Assembly: GCA_032051265.1 (NCBI GenBank)
Contig: DAMBYU010000007.1
Span: 1-64,000, forward strand
DNA: 64,000 nt
Reading direction: 5' to 3'
Origin: Dryocola sp032051265
Lineage (GTDB): Bacteria > Pseudomonadota > Gammaproteobacteria > Enterobacterales > Enterobacteriaceae
Each line of letters starts with the position of its first letter. The stretch's first letter is position 1. A model generated the notes under the pieces. That model was not told the origin of the DNA. It was given only the letters and a program-made list of their open reading frames with translations, and did not search any database. This document shows, one piece after another, positions 25,556 to 33,945 of this stretch. The position numbers and the translations under genes were made by a program.

Positions 25556-25580
25556 TGATGGCCATAAAAGCTGGCCATCA
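25556..25580. terminator. Hairpin between convergent bioD and the ABC gene
   Basis: Perfect 9-bp stem TGATGGCCA / TGGCCATCA with a seven-base loop lies between the two stop codons. There is no good T-run on either side, so termination strength is uncertain. Confidence 0.4.
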
Positions 25581-25592
25581 TCGTCGTTAAAC

Positions 25593-26303
25593 TTATGGCG
25601 TCATCCAGTCTGCGACGAGCTTATCGTCAAGCAATGAGATGTTCCCCTGCGCGACGTTACGTCCACGGTGCAAAAGGCAAAAATGGTCCGCTACACGGCG
25701 GATAAAAGATAAACGCTGTTCGACCAGCAAAATCGTGAGGCCAAAATCCCGGTTCAGGCGGTGAAGAATATTACCCATATCATGGATAAAACGTTGTCCA
25801 CTGCCGGACGCCGGTTCATCGAGGATCAGCAGCTTTGGTTCACTCACCAGCGCTCTGGCGAGCACAAGCTGCTGCTGAATATCGCCTGTGAGTTCACCGC
25901 CGCGTACGTGACGCAGCGCGTAAAGCGCAGGAAACAGGTCATAGACCATGGAGGGAATGGCCCGGGCTCGTTCGCTCCCGGCCAGGCGTGCAATCTGCAG
26001 GTTTTCTTCGACCGAGAGCTGAGAAAAAATGCCTCGTTCCTGCGCGACATAGCTCATGCCCAGCGCGGCACGATCTTCAACGGGCTTAGCGAGCAAATCC
26101 TGTGGCGGGCGGCCAGCCTCATTCCATACCATGCTGCCGCTCTGTACGGGCAGGTTGCCAGTAATACAGTTTATCAGGGTGGTTTTGCCCATGCCTGCGG
26201 CCCCCAGCACGCAGGTGCATTCTCCTTTTGTCAGTTCCAGGTCGAGGTTCCATAAAACATGGTTCTCGCCATAAAACTGGTTCACGGCGCGTAAACTCAA
26301 CAT
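25593..26303 (-). CDS. Orphan UrtE/LivF-type ABC ATPase with altered signature motif
   Basis: A 236-residue single ABC ATPase domain most like UrtE, the fifth subunit of urea ABC importers (LNQYYG-type N terminus, YVAQERGIFSQLSVEENL, LLVEQ). Walker A is GAAGMGKT (34-41), Q-loop Q88, and Walker B LLILDE (158-163). The ABC signature, normally LSGGQ, reads LTGDI (138-142), and the usual DEPTEGIQ reads DEPASGSG. No permease, binding protein or urease gene is nearby. ATG at 26303 follows GAGGAG. It may be a decaying paralogue or one recruited to another role. It is not present between bioD and uvrB in E. coli. Confidence 0.8.
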   Translation of the reverse strand: MLSLRAVNQFYGENHVLWNLDLELTKGECTCVLGAAGMGKTTLINCITGNLPVQSGSMVWNEAGRPPQDLLAKPVEDRAALGMSYVAQERGIFSQLSVEENLQIARLAGSERARAIPSMVYDLFPALYALRHVRGGELTGDIQQQLVLARALVSEPKLLILDEPASGSGQRFIHDMGNILHRLNRDFGLTILLVEQRLSFIRRVADHFCLLHRGRNVAQGNISLLDDKLVADWMTP

Positions 26304-26734
26304 GCATCATCTCCTCACGACAGGATTAAAAAATAGACCCATTTCCTCACGGCATTCCCGATCTCTGCGGAAGAAGGGATGCGTTTTCCCGTTATTCTCC
26401 CGCTATGTTGCAATTCCCTTGCCATCTCACGCTGGAGCAGCACAAACATAGCGATTTTGAGAATAGCCTCATCAATACGGGTGAAAAAAACAGGGACAGC
26501 ACAACCTTGTTATTACGCTGCACTTTGTCGGTGCTTGGCTTTTCTCGCTTCTGGTGCAGAAAACCGCCTAAAAAAGGATAAAGCGAGGTTGGTTTTGTGA
26601 GCACCTTCACTACTGTCCACACAAAGTGAAATAAGGTGATAAAAATCAAAAATAGGACGGAAAAATTTTTTTCGCCGCGGGTATGTCAAAAAAAGGAACT
26701 TTTGCGGGCGGCGACCCTCAAGGGCTGGATGCAC
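26304..26734. other. Intergenic stretch without a recognisable gene
   Basis: About 430 bp of the 851-bp gap before uvrB. Short open frames exist on both strands (up to 85 codons), but their peptides are Cys/Ser-rich, lack known motifs and lack convincing ribosome-binding sites. It must hold the promoter of the minus-strand ABC gene, but I could not place it with confidence. Confidence 0.5.
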
Positions 26735-26757
26735 TTATCCACTATTCCTGTGGATAA
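26735..26757. promoter_or_regulatory. Paired inverted DnaA boxes upstream of uvrB
   Basis: TTATCCACT (26735-26743) on the plus strand and TTATCCACA (26749-26757) on the minus strand face each other with 5 bp between. The second is a perfect 9-mer DnaA box, the first differs by one base. E. coli uvrB also has a DnaA box in its long upstream region. A role in uvrB or replication control is inferred. Confidence 0.75.
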
Positions 26758-27057
26758 CCTTGTGCATTAGAGTTAGAAAACTAGCGGTAAGCGAGAGCGG
26801 GCGCGGCCTGCATGCAAATTGACGCGAAACCGGTCTTTTAATAAAATCCTTTTAAAATTAGTTGGTTAAATAAAAGCAATCCGTGTAAGAAAAGTGTCAA
26901 AGATCCATGTCTCATTTTTATTACATTACTTGACAAATATTAAAGGGCCGAAAAACTGGGGATAACCGTTACGAGGCAGCGTTTAATTTCGCCTTTGATG
27001 AAATCGCACGGGAAGCCGGGCGAAATTTAAGCCGGTATCCGACATCATTGCTTACGT

Positions 27058-27077
27058 AACTGGTTTTTTATCCAGTA
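27058..27077. promoter_or_regulatory. LexA (SOS) box of uvrB
   Basis: AACTGGTTTTTTATCCAGTA contains CTG-N10-CAG with flanking A/T bases, the SOS box consensus, about 80 bp before the uvrB start. It closely resembles the E. coli uvrB site. Confidence 0.88.
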
Positions 27078-27154
27078 TTATTTGCTGGCAAAAATTCCTG
27101 TGTCGAGTAAAATTATCCTCCGGCCCGCTGGTTTTTTCCTCAGGTAGCAACTCA

Positions 27155-29167
27155 ATGAGTAAAGCGTTCAAACTTAATTCTGCATTCAAACCCTCCGGCG
27201 ATCAGCCCGATGCGATACGTCGTCTTGAAGAGGGGCTTGAAGACGGACTTGCCCATCAGACGTTACTGGGGGTGACCGGGTCAGGTAAGACCTTTACCGT
27301 GGCAAACGTGATTGCGGACCTGCAGCGTCCAACCATGGTGCTGGCGCCGAACAAAACGCTCGCGGCGCAGCTTTATGGCGAGATGAAAGAGTTCTTCCCC
27401 GATAACGCGGTGGAATTTTTCGTCTCTTACTACGACTACTATCAGCCCGAAGCCTACGTGCCCAGCTCCGACACCTTTATCGAAAAAGACTCTTCGGTAA
27501 ACGAACACATCGAACAAATGCGCTTGTCGGCAACCAAAGCGTTGCTTGAACGGCGCGATGTTATTGTTGTGGCGTCGGTTTCAGCCATCTATGGCCTGGG
27601 CGATCCCGATCTCTATCTGAAAATGATGCTGCATCTCACCAAAGGGATGATCATCGATCAGCGCTCCATTTTGCGTCGTCTTACCGAACTGCAATATGCG
27701 CGCAACGACCAGGCATTCCAGCGCGGTACCTTCCGGGTGCGTGGCGAAGTTATTGATATCTTCCCGGCAGAATCGGACGATATGGCGCTGCGCGTGGAGC
27801 TGTTCGACGAAGAGGTGGAACGCCTGTCGTTGTTCGATCCGCTCACCGGCCAGGTCGATCAAGCTATCCAGCGTTTTACCGTCTACCCTAAAACGCACTA
27901 CGTCACGCCGCGTGAACGTATCCTGCAGGCGATGGAAGAGATCAAAGATGAGCTGGCAGACAGGCGCAAGGTGCTGCTGGCGAACAACAAGCTGCTGGAA
28001 GAGCAGCGCTTAACGCAGCGTACGCAGTTTGATTTAGAGATGATGAACGAGCTGGGCTACTGTTCGGGCGTGGAAAACTACTCGCGCTTCCTCTCCGGAC
28101 GCGGGCCGGGTGAAGCTCCGCCAACGTTATTTGATTACCTTCCGGCCGACGGGCTGCTGGTGGTGGACGAATCTCACGTTACCATTCCACAGATTGGCGG
28201 CATGTACCGTGGCGACCGGGCACGTAAAGAGACGCTGGTGGAGTATGGTTTCCGCCTGCCTTCAGCGCTTGATAACCGTCCGATGAAGTTTGAAGAGTTC
28301 GAAGCGCTGGCTCCGCAGACAATTTACGTTTCGGCAACGCCTGGCAATTACGAGCTGGAAAAATCCGGCGACGATATTGTCGATCAGGTTGTGCGCCCAA
28401 CGGGGCTGCTGGATCCCATTATCGAAGTACGTCCCGTCACCACGCAGGTTGACGATCTGCTTTCTGAGATCCGTAAACGCGTTGAAATTAACGAGCGTGT
28501 GCTGGTTACGACGCTGACAAAACGCATGGCAGAGGATCTTACGGAATATCTCGAAGAGCACGGTGAGCGGGTGCGCTATCTGCACTCGGATATCGATACG
28601 GTAGAACGTATGGAGATCATCCGTGACCTGCGCCTTGGCAAGTTCGACGTGCTGGTGGGTATCAACCTGCTGCGTGAAGGGCTGGATATGCCTGAAGTCT
28701 CGCTGGTGGCGATTCTGGACGCCGACAAAGAGGGCTTCCTGCGCTCCGAGCGTTCGCTGATTCAGACCATCGGGCGCGCGGCGCGTAACGTTAACGGCAA
28801 AGCGATTCTGTACGGGGACAAAATCACCCCGTCAATGGCGAAAGCGATTGGGGAAACGGAGCGTCGTCGCGAGAAGCAGCAGCTCTATAACGAAGAGAAC
28901 GGCATAACTCCGCAGGGCCTGAATAAAAAAGTGGTCGATATTCTGGCGCTGGGCGAGTCGGTGTCGAAAATGAAGCCTAAAGGCCGCGGAAAAGCGAAAA
29001 TCGTCGAAGAAGATGAAGTGCTGCTCACGCCAAAAGCGCTGCAGCAGAAAATTCATCAGCTGGAAGCGAAAATGCTGGAGCATGCGCAGAATCTGGAGTT
29101 TGAAGAAGCAGCGCTGGTGCGTGACCAGCTCCATCAGCTGCGCGATTTGTTTATCGCCGCCTCTTAA
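27155..29167 (+). CDS. uvrB: Excinuclease ABC subunit B (UvrB)
   Basis: Damage-verifying helicase of nucleotide excision repair, loaded by UvrA and partner of the UvrC nuclease. The 670-residue product (E. coli 673) has Walker A GVTGSGKT (39-46), the DNA-gripping beta-hairpin YYDYYQPEAYVP (about 92-103), helicase motifs DESHVTIPQIGGMY and YVSATPGNYE, motif VI QTIGRAARN, and the C-terminal UVR helices HQLEAKMLEHAQNLEFEEAALVRDQL. CAGGTAG precedes the ATG. SOS control is predicted from the LexA box. Confidence 0.98.
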   Translation: MSKAFKLNSAFKPSGDQPDAIRRLEEGLEDGLAHQTLLGVTGSGKTFTVANVIADLQRPTMVLAPNKTLAAQLYGEMKEFFPDNAVEFFVSYYDYYQPEAYVPSSDTFIEKDSSVNEHIEQMRLSATKALLERRDVIVVASVSAIYGLGDPDLYLKMMLHLTKGMIIDQRSILRRLTELQYARNDQAFQRGTFRVRGEVIDIFPAESDDMALRVELFDEEVERLSLFDPLTGQVDQAIQRFTVYPKTHYVTPRERILQAMEEIKDELADRRKVLLANNKLLEEQRLTQRTQFDLEMMNELGYCSGVENYSRFLSGRGPGEAPPTLFDYLPADGLLVVDESHVTIPQIGGMYRGDRARKETLVEYGFRLPSALDNRPMKFEEFEALAPQTIYVSATPGNYELEKSGDDIVDQVVRPTGLLDPIIEVRPVTTQVDDLLSEIRKRVEINERVLVTTLTKRMAEDLTEYLEEHGERVRYLHSDIDTVERMEIIRDLRLGKFDVLVGINLLREGLDMPEVSLVAILDADKEGFLRSERSLIQTIGRAARNVNGKAILYGDKITPSMAKAIGETERRREKQQLYNEENGITPQGLNKKVVDILALGESVSKMKPKGRGKAKIVEEDEVLLTPKALQQKIHQLEAKMLEHAQNLEFEEAALVRDQLHQLRDLFIAAS

Positions 29168-29178
29168 CCAAGAAACAA

Positions 29179-29207
29179 GAACGCCTTCGAGTCAGAAGGC
29201 GTTTTGT
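29179..29207. terminator. Terminator shared by uvrB and ybhK
   Basis: Stem AACGCCTTC / GAAGGCGTT with a six-base loop followed by TTTG on the plus strand, between uvrB and the convergent ybhK. The hairpin overlaps the last base of the ybhK stop codon region. Confidence 0.8.
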
Positions 29208-30115
29208 TATCCCAGCGTCTGAATCGCTTTTTCCAGCGCCTGGCGCAGCAGCAGCCGGTCATGGCGATAAGGAATATCGCTGGCCTCAAGCGGCTCCTGA
29301 ATGACCATCCGGTCCTTAACGCTCGAAACATCAACGTGCGGGCCCACAACCACCGCATCGATAATTCTTTTCCCGACCCGTTGTTCCATGATTTCCAGCT
29401 TTTCATTCAGCGTCAGGCTTGCCGCGGCTACGCTAAGTTCACGTCCCAGATTTCCGATATAAACCACCGGCGCCGGGGTGCGGCGCAGCGCCTGATCCAT
29501 ATCTTCCAGCAGCAAAAGCGGCATCAGGCTGGTGTAAAAGCTCCCCGGCCCAATCAGGATTAGATCCGCTTCGGCAATGGCCTCCACCGCTTCGCGAGTG
29601 GCATGGGATTTCGGATACAGCATCAGCTCCTGCGGCGGGGAAGCAAGCTGGTCAATATTTACCTCGCCATAGATAAAATGCCCGTCTGCGTCTGTCGCCA
29701 TCAGATCAACCGGTTGCTCTGACATAGGAATCAGCAGCGCGTCGACTTTAAGCAGGCTACGAATAAGATTAATGGCTTCCAGAGGCCGGATGCTCAGGTG
29801 ATCTAACGCCTTTAACATGAGATTTCCGAGGTTATGCCCGGAAAGTTCGCCATTACCGCCAAAACGATACTCAAACATGGCAGAAGCGACGCTGGGTTCG
29901 GTAATCAACTGATTTAAACAGTTACGCATATCTCCCCAGGCAATCCCGCCTTCGGAACGCCGAATACGGCCGGTCGACCCACCATCATCAGTGGTGGTTA
30001 CGATGCCCGTCAGACGGGATCCTAAAGAGGAGAGGGAAGACATGACCCGGCCAAGACCGTGGCCGCCGCCGAGGGCAACAACCCGATCAAGATCCGCAAA
30101 CGTGCGACTGCGCAT
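29207..30115 (-). CDS. ybhK: YbhK, YvcK/CofD-like protein
   Basis: A 302-residue protein of the YvcK/gluconeogenesis-factor group, structurally related to the 2-phospho-L-lactate transferase CofD. The nucleotide-site motifs are VVALGGGHGLGRVMSSL, TTDDGGSTGRIRRSEGGIAWGDMRNCLNQL and ADLILIGPGSFYTSLMPLLL. Same length as E. coli YbhK. In Bacillus YvcK supports growth on gluconeogenic carbon and cell-wall shape; a role here is only inferred. The ATG at 30115 is divergent from moaA. Confidence 0.9.
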   Translation of the reverse strand: MRSRTFADLDRVVALGGGHGLGRVMSSLSSLGSRLTGIVTTTDDGGSTGRIRRSEGGIAWGDMRNCLNQLITEPSVASAMFEYRFGGNGELSGHNLGNLMLKALDHLSIRPLEAINLIRSLLKVDALLIPMSEQPVDLMATDADGHFIYGEVNIDQLASPPQELMLYPKSHATREAVEAIAEADLILIGPGSFYTSLMPLLLLEDMDQALRRTPAPVVYIGNLGRELSVAAASLTLNEKLEIMEQRVGKRIIDAVVVGPHVDVSSVKDRMVIQEPLEASDIPYRHDRLLLRQALEKAIQTLG

Positions 30116-30255
30116 AGCTATTCCTTATGACGAACACTCCGGCTTAAGGTAGCGTAAAAGCGCCGAAAAGACGATGCAGGGACAATCGTTAATGATGTAT
30201 ATCAAGGTAAAAGTTCGCTTTTCGCGTACTCTGTGGCGAAATTGAGCGATTAGTT

Positions 30256-30279
30256 CGCTATATCTTTATTTATATAACG
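30256..30279. promoter_or_regulatory. Predicted ModE site upstream of moaA
   Basis: CGCTATATCT, then TTAT, then TTATATAACG: a 24-bp site with outer arms CGCTAT / ATAACG, the same span as the modA operator at 13225-13248. In E. coli ModE activates moaABCDE, so this site probably links molybdate level to cofactor synthesis. Confidence 0.75.
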
Positions 30280-30330
30280 AAAGCTGTTATGGCGAACAAC
30301 GCCATCACGCGTTACTATCGTTTAAACACA

Positions 30331-30436
30331 CACTAAGCCTCCGGACCTAAGTCGCAAGATAGGGTGCTTTGGCCGCGATCCTGGATCGCCAGGGTGCAGA
30401 AAGAAATGCCTGCATCTCCCGTATTTGGAAAGGTGT
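30331..30436 (+). ncRNA. Molybdenum-cofactor riboswitch (Moco RNA motif) in the moaA leader
   Basis: The leader contains the conserved blocks of the Moco RNA motif in order: AAGCCTCCGGACC, AGGGTGCTTTGGCC, a short variable stem GATCCTGGATC, CCAGGGTGCAGAAAGAAATG, CCTGCATCTCC, and TTGGAAAGGTGTAT just before the moaA ATG. The last block covers the ribosome-binding region, which suggests control of translation start. The 323-bp gap 30116-30438 holds this element, the ModE site and the moaA and ybhK promoters. Confidence 0.88.
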
Positions 30437-30438
30437 AT

Positions 30439-31428
30439 ATGGCTCCCCAACTGACCGATGCGTTTGCGCGCAAGTTTTTCTATCTGCGCCTGTCAATTAC
30501 CGACGTTTGCAACTTCCGTTGCAACTACTGTCTGCCGGATGGCTACAAGCCGCACGGCGTGGCGAACAAAAGTTTCCTTAATGTCGATGAAATTCGCCGT
30601 GTTACCCGCGCTTTTGCCGCTTTGGGCACCGAAAAGGTACGCCTGACCGGCGGTGAACCCTCGTTGCGCCGTGATTTTTCCGAAATCATTGCCGCCATCC
30701 GTGAAAACCCGGCGATTCGCCAGCTTGCCGTGACAACTAACGGCTACCGCCTGGCAAGAGATATCCAGCAGTGGCGGGACGCGGGTTTAACCGCGGTGAA
30801 CGTCAGCGTGGACAGCCTGGACGCCCGTCAGTTTCACGCCATCACCGGGCAGGATAAATTTCGTCAGGTAATGGACGGTATCGACGCCGCTTTTACCGCC
30901 GGCTTTGAGCGCGTTAAAGTTAATACGGTACTGATGCGCGGCGTTAACCATCACGAGCTGGATACTTTTCTCGCCTGGATCAAACCGCGTCCCATTCAGC
31001 TACGCTTTATTGAGCTGATGGAAACCGGCGACGGCGGCGAACACTTCCGTAAATACCATATCTCCGGCACCACCATCCGCGACCAGCTTCTGCAACGCGG
31101 CTGGGTGCAGAAGCTGCGCGGCCGTAGCGATGGTCCGGCGCAGGTCTTCTGCCATCCGGATTACGAAGGTGAGATTGGCCTTATTATGCCGTATGAAAAA
31201 GACTTCTGTGCGAGCTGCAACCGCCTGCGTGTCTCGTCGACCGGCAACCTTCATCTGTGCCTGTTCGGTGACGGCGGCATTTCGCTGCGTGATTTGCTGG
31301 CGGATGATGCGCAGGCTGAAGCGCTGGAAGCGCGAATTTCCTCAGCGCTGGCCCAGAAGAAACAGACCCATTTCCTGCATGACGGACATACCGGCATCAC
31401 TCAGAACCTGTCCTGGATTGGCGGATAG
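30439..31428 (+). CDS. moaA: GTP 3',8-cyclase MoaA
   Basis: Radical SAM enzyme that starts molybdopterin synthesis, converting GTP to 3',8-cyclo-7,8-dihydro-GTP. The 329-residue product has the N-terminal cluster motif CNFRCNYC and the C-terminal cluster CASCNRLRVSS...LHLC, and ends in Gly-Gly (SWIGG), which is needed for activity. The ATG at 30439 (MAPQLTDAFARKFFYLRLS) follows the riboswitch's AAAGGTGTAT block; an earlier in-frame codon at 30364 would place the riboswitch in coding sequence and is rejected. Confidence 0.97.
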   Translation: MAPQLTDAFARKFFYLRLSITDVCNFRCNYCLPDGYKPHGVANKSFLNVDEIRRVTRAFAALGTEKVRLTGGEPSLRRDFSEIIAAIRENPAIRQLAVTTNGYRLARDIQQWRDAGLTAVNVSVDSLDARQFHAITGQDKFRQVMDGIDAAFTAGFERVKVNTVLMRGVNHHELDTFLAWIKPRPIQLRFIELMETGDGGEHFRKYHISGTTIRDQLLQRGWVQKLRGRSDGPAQVFCHPDYEGEIGLIMPYEKDFCASCNRLRVSSTGNLHLCLFGDGGISLRDLLADDAQAEALEARISSALAQKKQTHFLHDGHTGITQNLSWIGG

Positions 31429-31450
31429 CGTCAAAAATAAGGAGAAAAAG

Positions 31451-31963
31451 ATGAGTCAGGTAAGCGAAGCGTTTATCCCGGCACGTATTGCCATTTTGAC
31501 CGTCTCCGGTCGCCGGGGTGAAGAGGAGGATACCTCCGGCCATTATCTGCGCGAGTCGGCCATTGAAGCGGGCCACGAGGTGGTAGACAAAGCCATCGTA
31601 AAAGAGAATCTTTATGCCATTCGCGCCCGGGTTTCCCAGTGGATCGCAAGCGACGATGTCCAGGTCGTGTTAATTAACGGCGGCACGGGGTTCACCGAAG
31701 GCGATCGGGTTCCGGAAGCGCTGCTGCCGCTGTTCGACCGCGAAATCGAAGGGTTTGGCGAGCTGTTCCGCATGCTCTCTTATGAAGAGATTGGCACCTC
31801 AACGCTGCAGTCCCGGGCGGTTGCAGGTCTGGCCAACCGTACGCTGATTTTCGCCATGCCAGGCTCAACCAAAGCCTGCCGCACCGCCTGGGAAAATATC
31901 ATTGTGCAGCAGTTGGATCCCCGTCAGCGTCCCTGTAATTTCCATCCACACATCAAGAAATAG
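31451..31963 (+). CDS. moaB: Molybdopterin biosynthesis protein MoaB
   Basis: A 170-residue MPT-binding protein of the MoaB/Mog family, same length as E. coli MoaB. Motifs are ILTVSGRRGEEEDTSGHYL, VVLINGGTGFTEGD (the MPT-binding loop) and IFAMPGSTKACRTAWENII. In E. coli MoaB is dispensable because MogA does the adenylyl transfer; its own role is unclear. AAGGAG lies upstream of the ATG, 22 nt after moaA. Confidence 0.95.
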   Translation: MSQVSEAFIPARIAILTVSGRRGEEEDTSGHYLRESAIEAGHEVVDKAIVKENLYAIRARVSQWIASDDVQVVLINGGTGFTEGDRVPEALLPLFDREIEGFGELFRMLSYEEIGTSTLQSRAVAGLANRTLIFAMPGSTKACRTAWENIIVQQLDPRQRPCNFHPHIKK

Positions 31964-31966
31964 ATT

Positions 31967-32452
31967 ATGTCGCAACTGACCCATATTAACGCCGCCGGTG
32001 AAGCGCATATGGTGGATGTTTCCACTAAGGCTGAAACCGTTCGGGAAGCGCGAGCGGAAGCCTTCGTCACCATGCGGGCTGAAACGCTCGCCATGATCGT
32101 CGAGGGCAGCCATCACAAAGGTGACGTTTTTGCCACGGCCCGTATTGCCGGCATCCAGGCCGCGAAACGTACCTGGGAGCTTATCCCGCTGTGCCACCCG
32201 CTGATGCTGAGCAAAGTTGAAGTCAATCTGGAAGCCGAGCCGGAGCACAGCCGCGTGCGCATTGAAGCCGTCTGCCGTCTGACAGGCAAAACCGGCGTCG
32301 AAATGGAAGCGCTGACAGCCGCCTCGGTTGCCGCCTTAACCATCTACGACATGTGCAAGGCCGTGCAAAAAGATATGGTGATTGGCCCGGTACGTCTGCT
32401 GGCGAAAAGCGGCGGTAAATCTGGTGATTTTAAGGTGGACGACAATGATTAA
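31967..32452 (+). CDS. moaC: Cyclic pyranopterin monophosphate synthase MoaC
   Basis: Converts the MoaA product to cyclic pyranopterin monophosphate. The 161-residue product has HINAAGEAHMVDVSTKAET, the catalytic ELIPLCHPLML, and VGVEME-like TGVEMEALTAASVAALTIYDMCKAV with the active-site lysine after it. Same length as E. coli MoaC. It starts 3 nt after moaB and overlaps moaD by 8 nt. Confidence 0.97.
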   Translation: MSQLTHINAAGEAHMVDVSTKAETVREARAEAFVTMRAETLAMIVEGSHHKGDVFATARIAGIQAAKRTWELIPLCHPLMLSKVEVNLEAEPEHSRVRIEAVCRLTGKTGVEMEALTAASVAALTIYDMCKAVQKDMVIGPVRLLAKSGGKSGDFKVDDND

Positions 32453-32690
32453 CGTGCTGTTTTTTGCCCAGGTGCGCGAACTGGTGGAGTGCGACAGGCT
32501 GCAGCTTGGCACAGCATATAGCGACGTTGAACAGTTGCGTGCGGATTTGGCAACCAGAGGCGACCGCTGGGCGCTGGCGCTTGAGTCAGGCAAACTGCTG
32601 GCCGCGGTCAATCAAACGCTGGTGAGCTTCGATCATCCTCTGGCGGACGGCGATGAAGTCGCTTTCTTCCCACCGGTGACCGGAGGCTGA
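32445..32690 (+). CDS. moaD: Molybdopterin synthase sulfur carrier subunit MoaD
   Basis: An 81-residue ubiquitin-fold protein ending VAFFPPVTGG; the terminal Gly-Gly is adenylylated by MoeB and then thiocarboxylated to donate sulfur to the dithiolene. The start at 32445 (MINVLFFAQVREL) lies inside the end of moaC, which points to coupled translation. Same length as E. coli MoaD. Confidence 0.96.
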   Translation: MINVLFFAQVRELVECDRLQLGTAYSDVEQLRADLATRGDRWALALESGKLLAAVNQTLVSFDHPLADGDEVAFFPPVTGG

Positions 32691-32694
32691 GTCG

Positions 32695-33147
32695 ATGGAA
32701 AATACCCGCATCCGCGTCAGCCATGAAAATTTCAGCGTGGGCGACGAATACCTTTGGCTGTCACAGTGTGATGAAGACGGCGCGGTCGTCACCTTTACCG
32801 GCAAAGTTCGCAATCATAACCTGGGCGAGAGCGTCAGTGCGCTGACCCTTGAGCACTATCCCGGCATGACGGAGAAAGCGCTGGCGGAAATTGTCGAAGA
32901 GGCTCGTCTTCGCTGGCCGCTGCAGCGCGTTTCGGTCATTCATCGAATCGGTGAGTTATGGCCCGGCGATGAAATCGTCTTCGTCGGCGTGACCGGCGCG
33001 CACCGCAGCTCTGCGTTTGAAGCGGCGCAATTTATTATGGATTACCTGAAAACGCGCGCGCCGTTCTGGAAGCGCGAGGCCACCCCGGAAGGGGAGCACT
33101 GGGTCGAAGCGCGGGATAACGATAAACAGGCGGCCAGCCGCTGGTAG
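32695..33147 (+). CDS. moaE: Molybdopterin synthase catalytic subunit MoaE
   Basis: A 150-residue subunit that, with MoaD, inserts two sulfurs into cPMP. Motifs: GAVVTFTGKVRNHN, LEHYPGMTEKAL, IHRIGELWPGDEIVFVGVTGAHRSSAFEA and the catalytic lysine region DYLKTRAPFWKRE. Same length as E. coli MoaE. It begins 4 nt after moaD and ends the operon. Confidence 0.97.
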   Translation: MENTRIRVSHENFSVGDEYLWLSQCDEDGAVVTFTGKVRNHNLGESVSALTLEHYPGMTEKALAEIVEEARLRWPLQRVSVIHRIGELWPGDEIVFVGVTGAHRSSAFEAAQFIMDYLKTRAPFWKREATPEGEHWVEARDNDKQAASRW

Positions 33148-33234
33148 GAGGCACCCGCCTGGAGTTGTGTTAATCTTAAACAGGGCAGGCTTTAAGCCTG
33201 AAATCAGGTTAACGCAATTTACAGAGGTAGCATC

Positions 33235-33945
33235 ATGGATCGATTCCCCCGTTCCAATGACACAATCGTTCAGCAGGCGCGTACCGGCCTGCAGGCATAC
33301 ATGGCACAGGTTTATGGCTGGATGACCTGCGGACTGTTACTGACCGCGTTTATTGCCTGGTATGCCGCCAATACCCCGGCGGTGATGGAGTTTGTCTTCT
33401 CCAGTAAAATCACCTTCTTCGGGCTGATTATCGCCCAGCTGGCGCTGGTTTTTGTGCTCTCAGGCATGGTGCAAAGGCTGAGCGCAGGCATGGCAACCAC
33501 GCTGTTCATGCTTTACTCCGCCCTGACCGGGCTTACGCTCTCCAGCATCTTTATCGTGTACACCTATTCATCTATTGCCAGCACCTTTGTGGTCGCCGGC
33601 GGTATGTTTGGCGCCATGAGCCTGTACGGTTACACCACCAAACGTGACCTGAGCGGCTTCGGCAATATGCTGTTTATGGCGCTGATCGGCATCGTGCTGG
33701 CTTCGCTTGTGAATATCTGGCTGAAGAGCACCGCGCTTATGTGGGCGGTGACCTACATCGGTGTGATTGTGTTTGTTGGCCTCACCGCCTACGACACGCA
33801 GAAACTCAAAAACATCGGCGAGCAGATCGACGTGCGCGACACGCAGAATATGCGTAAATACTCCATCCTTGGCGCGCTGACGCTGTATCTGGACTTCATC
33901 AACCTGTTCCTGATGCTGCTGCGTATTTTTGGTAACCGCCGTTAG
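33235..33945 (+). CDS. ybhL: YbhL, Bax-inhibitor-1 (TMBIM) family membrane protein
   Basis: A 236-residue inner-membrane protein with seven predicted helices. The family motifs TAYDTQKLKNIGEQ and the final GALTLYLDFINLFLMLLRIFGNRR are present. Close to E. coli YbhL (234 aa); relatives of this family act as pH-sensitive calcium leak channels, but this protein's function is not proven. Its stop overlaps the convergent ybhN stop by 3 nt. In E. coli a second paralogue ybhM follows; it is missing here. Confidence 0.94.
   Translation: MDRFPRSNDTIVQQARTGLQAYMAQVYGWMTCGLLLTAFIAWYAANTPAVMEFVFSSKITFFGLIIAQLALVFVLSGMVQRLSAGMATTLFMLYSALTGLTLSSIFIVYTYSSIASTFVVAGGMFGAMSLYGYTTKRDLSGFGNMLFMALIGIVLASLVNIWLKSTALMWAVTYIGVIVFVGLTAYDTQKLKNIGEQIDVRDTQNMRKYSILGALTLYLDFINLFLMLLRIFGNRR

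Noticed and set aside
26379..26649. Short open frames on both strands (73 and 85 codons) upstream of uvrB
   Set aside because: They overlap each other, have unusual composition, lack clear start signals and encode no recognisable motif; treated as chance frames in an intergenic region.
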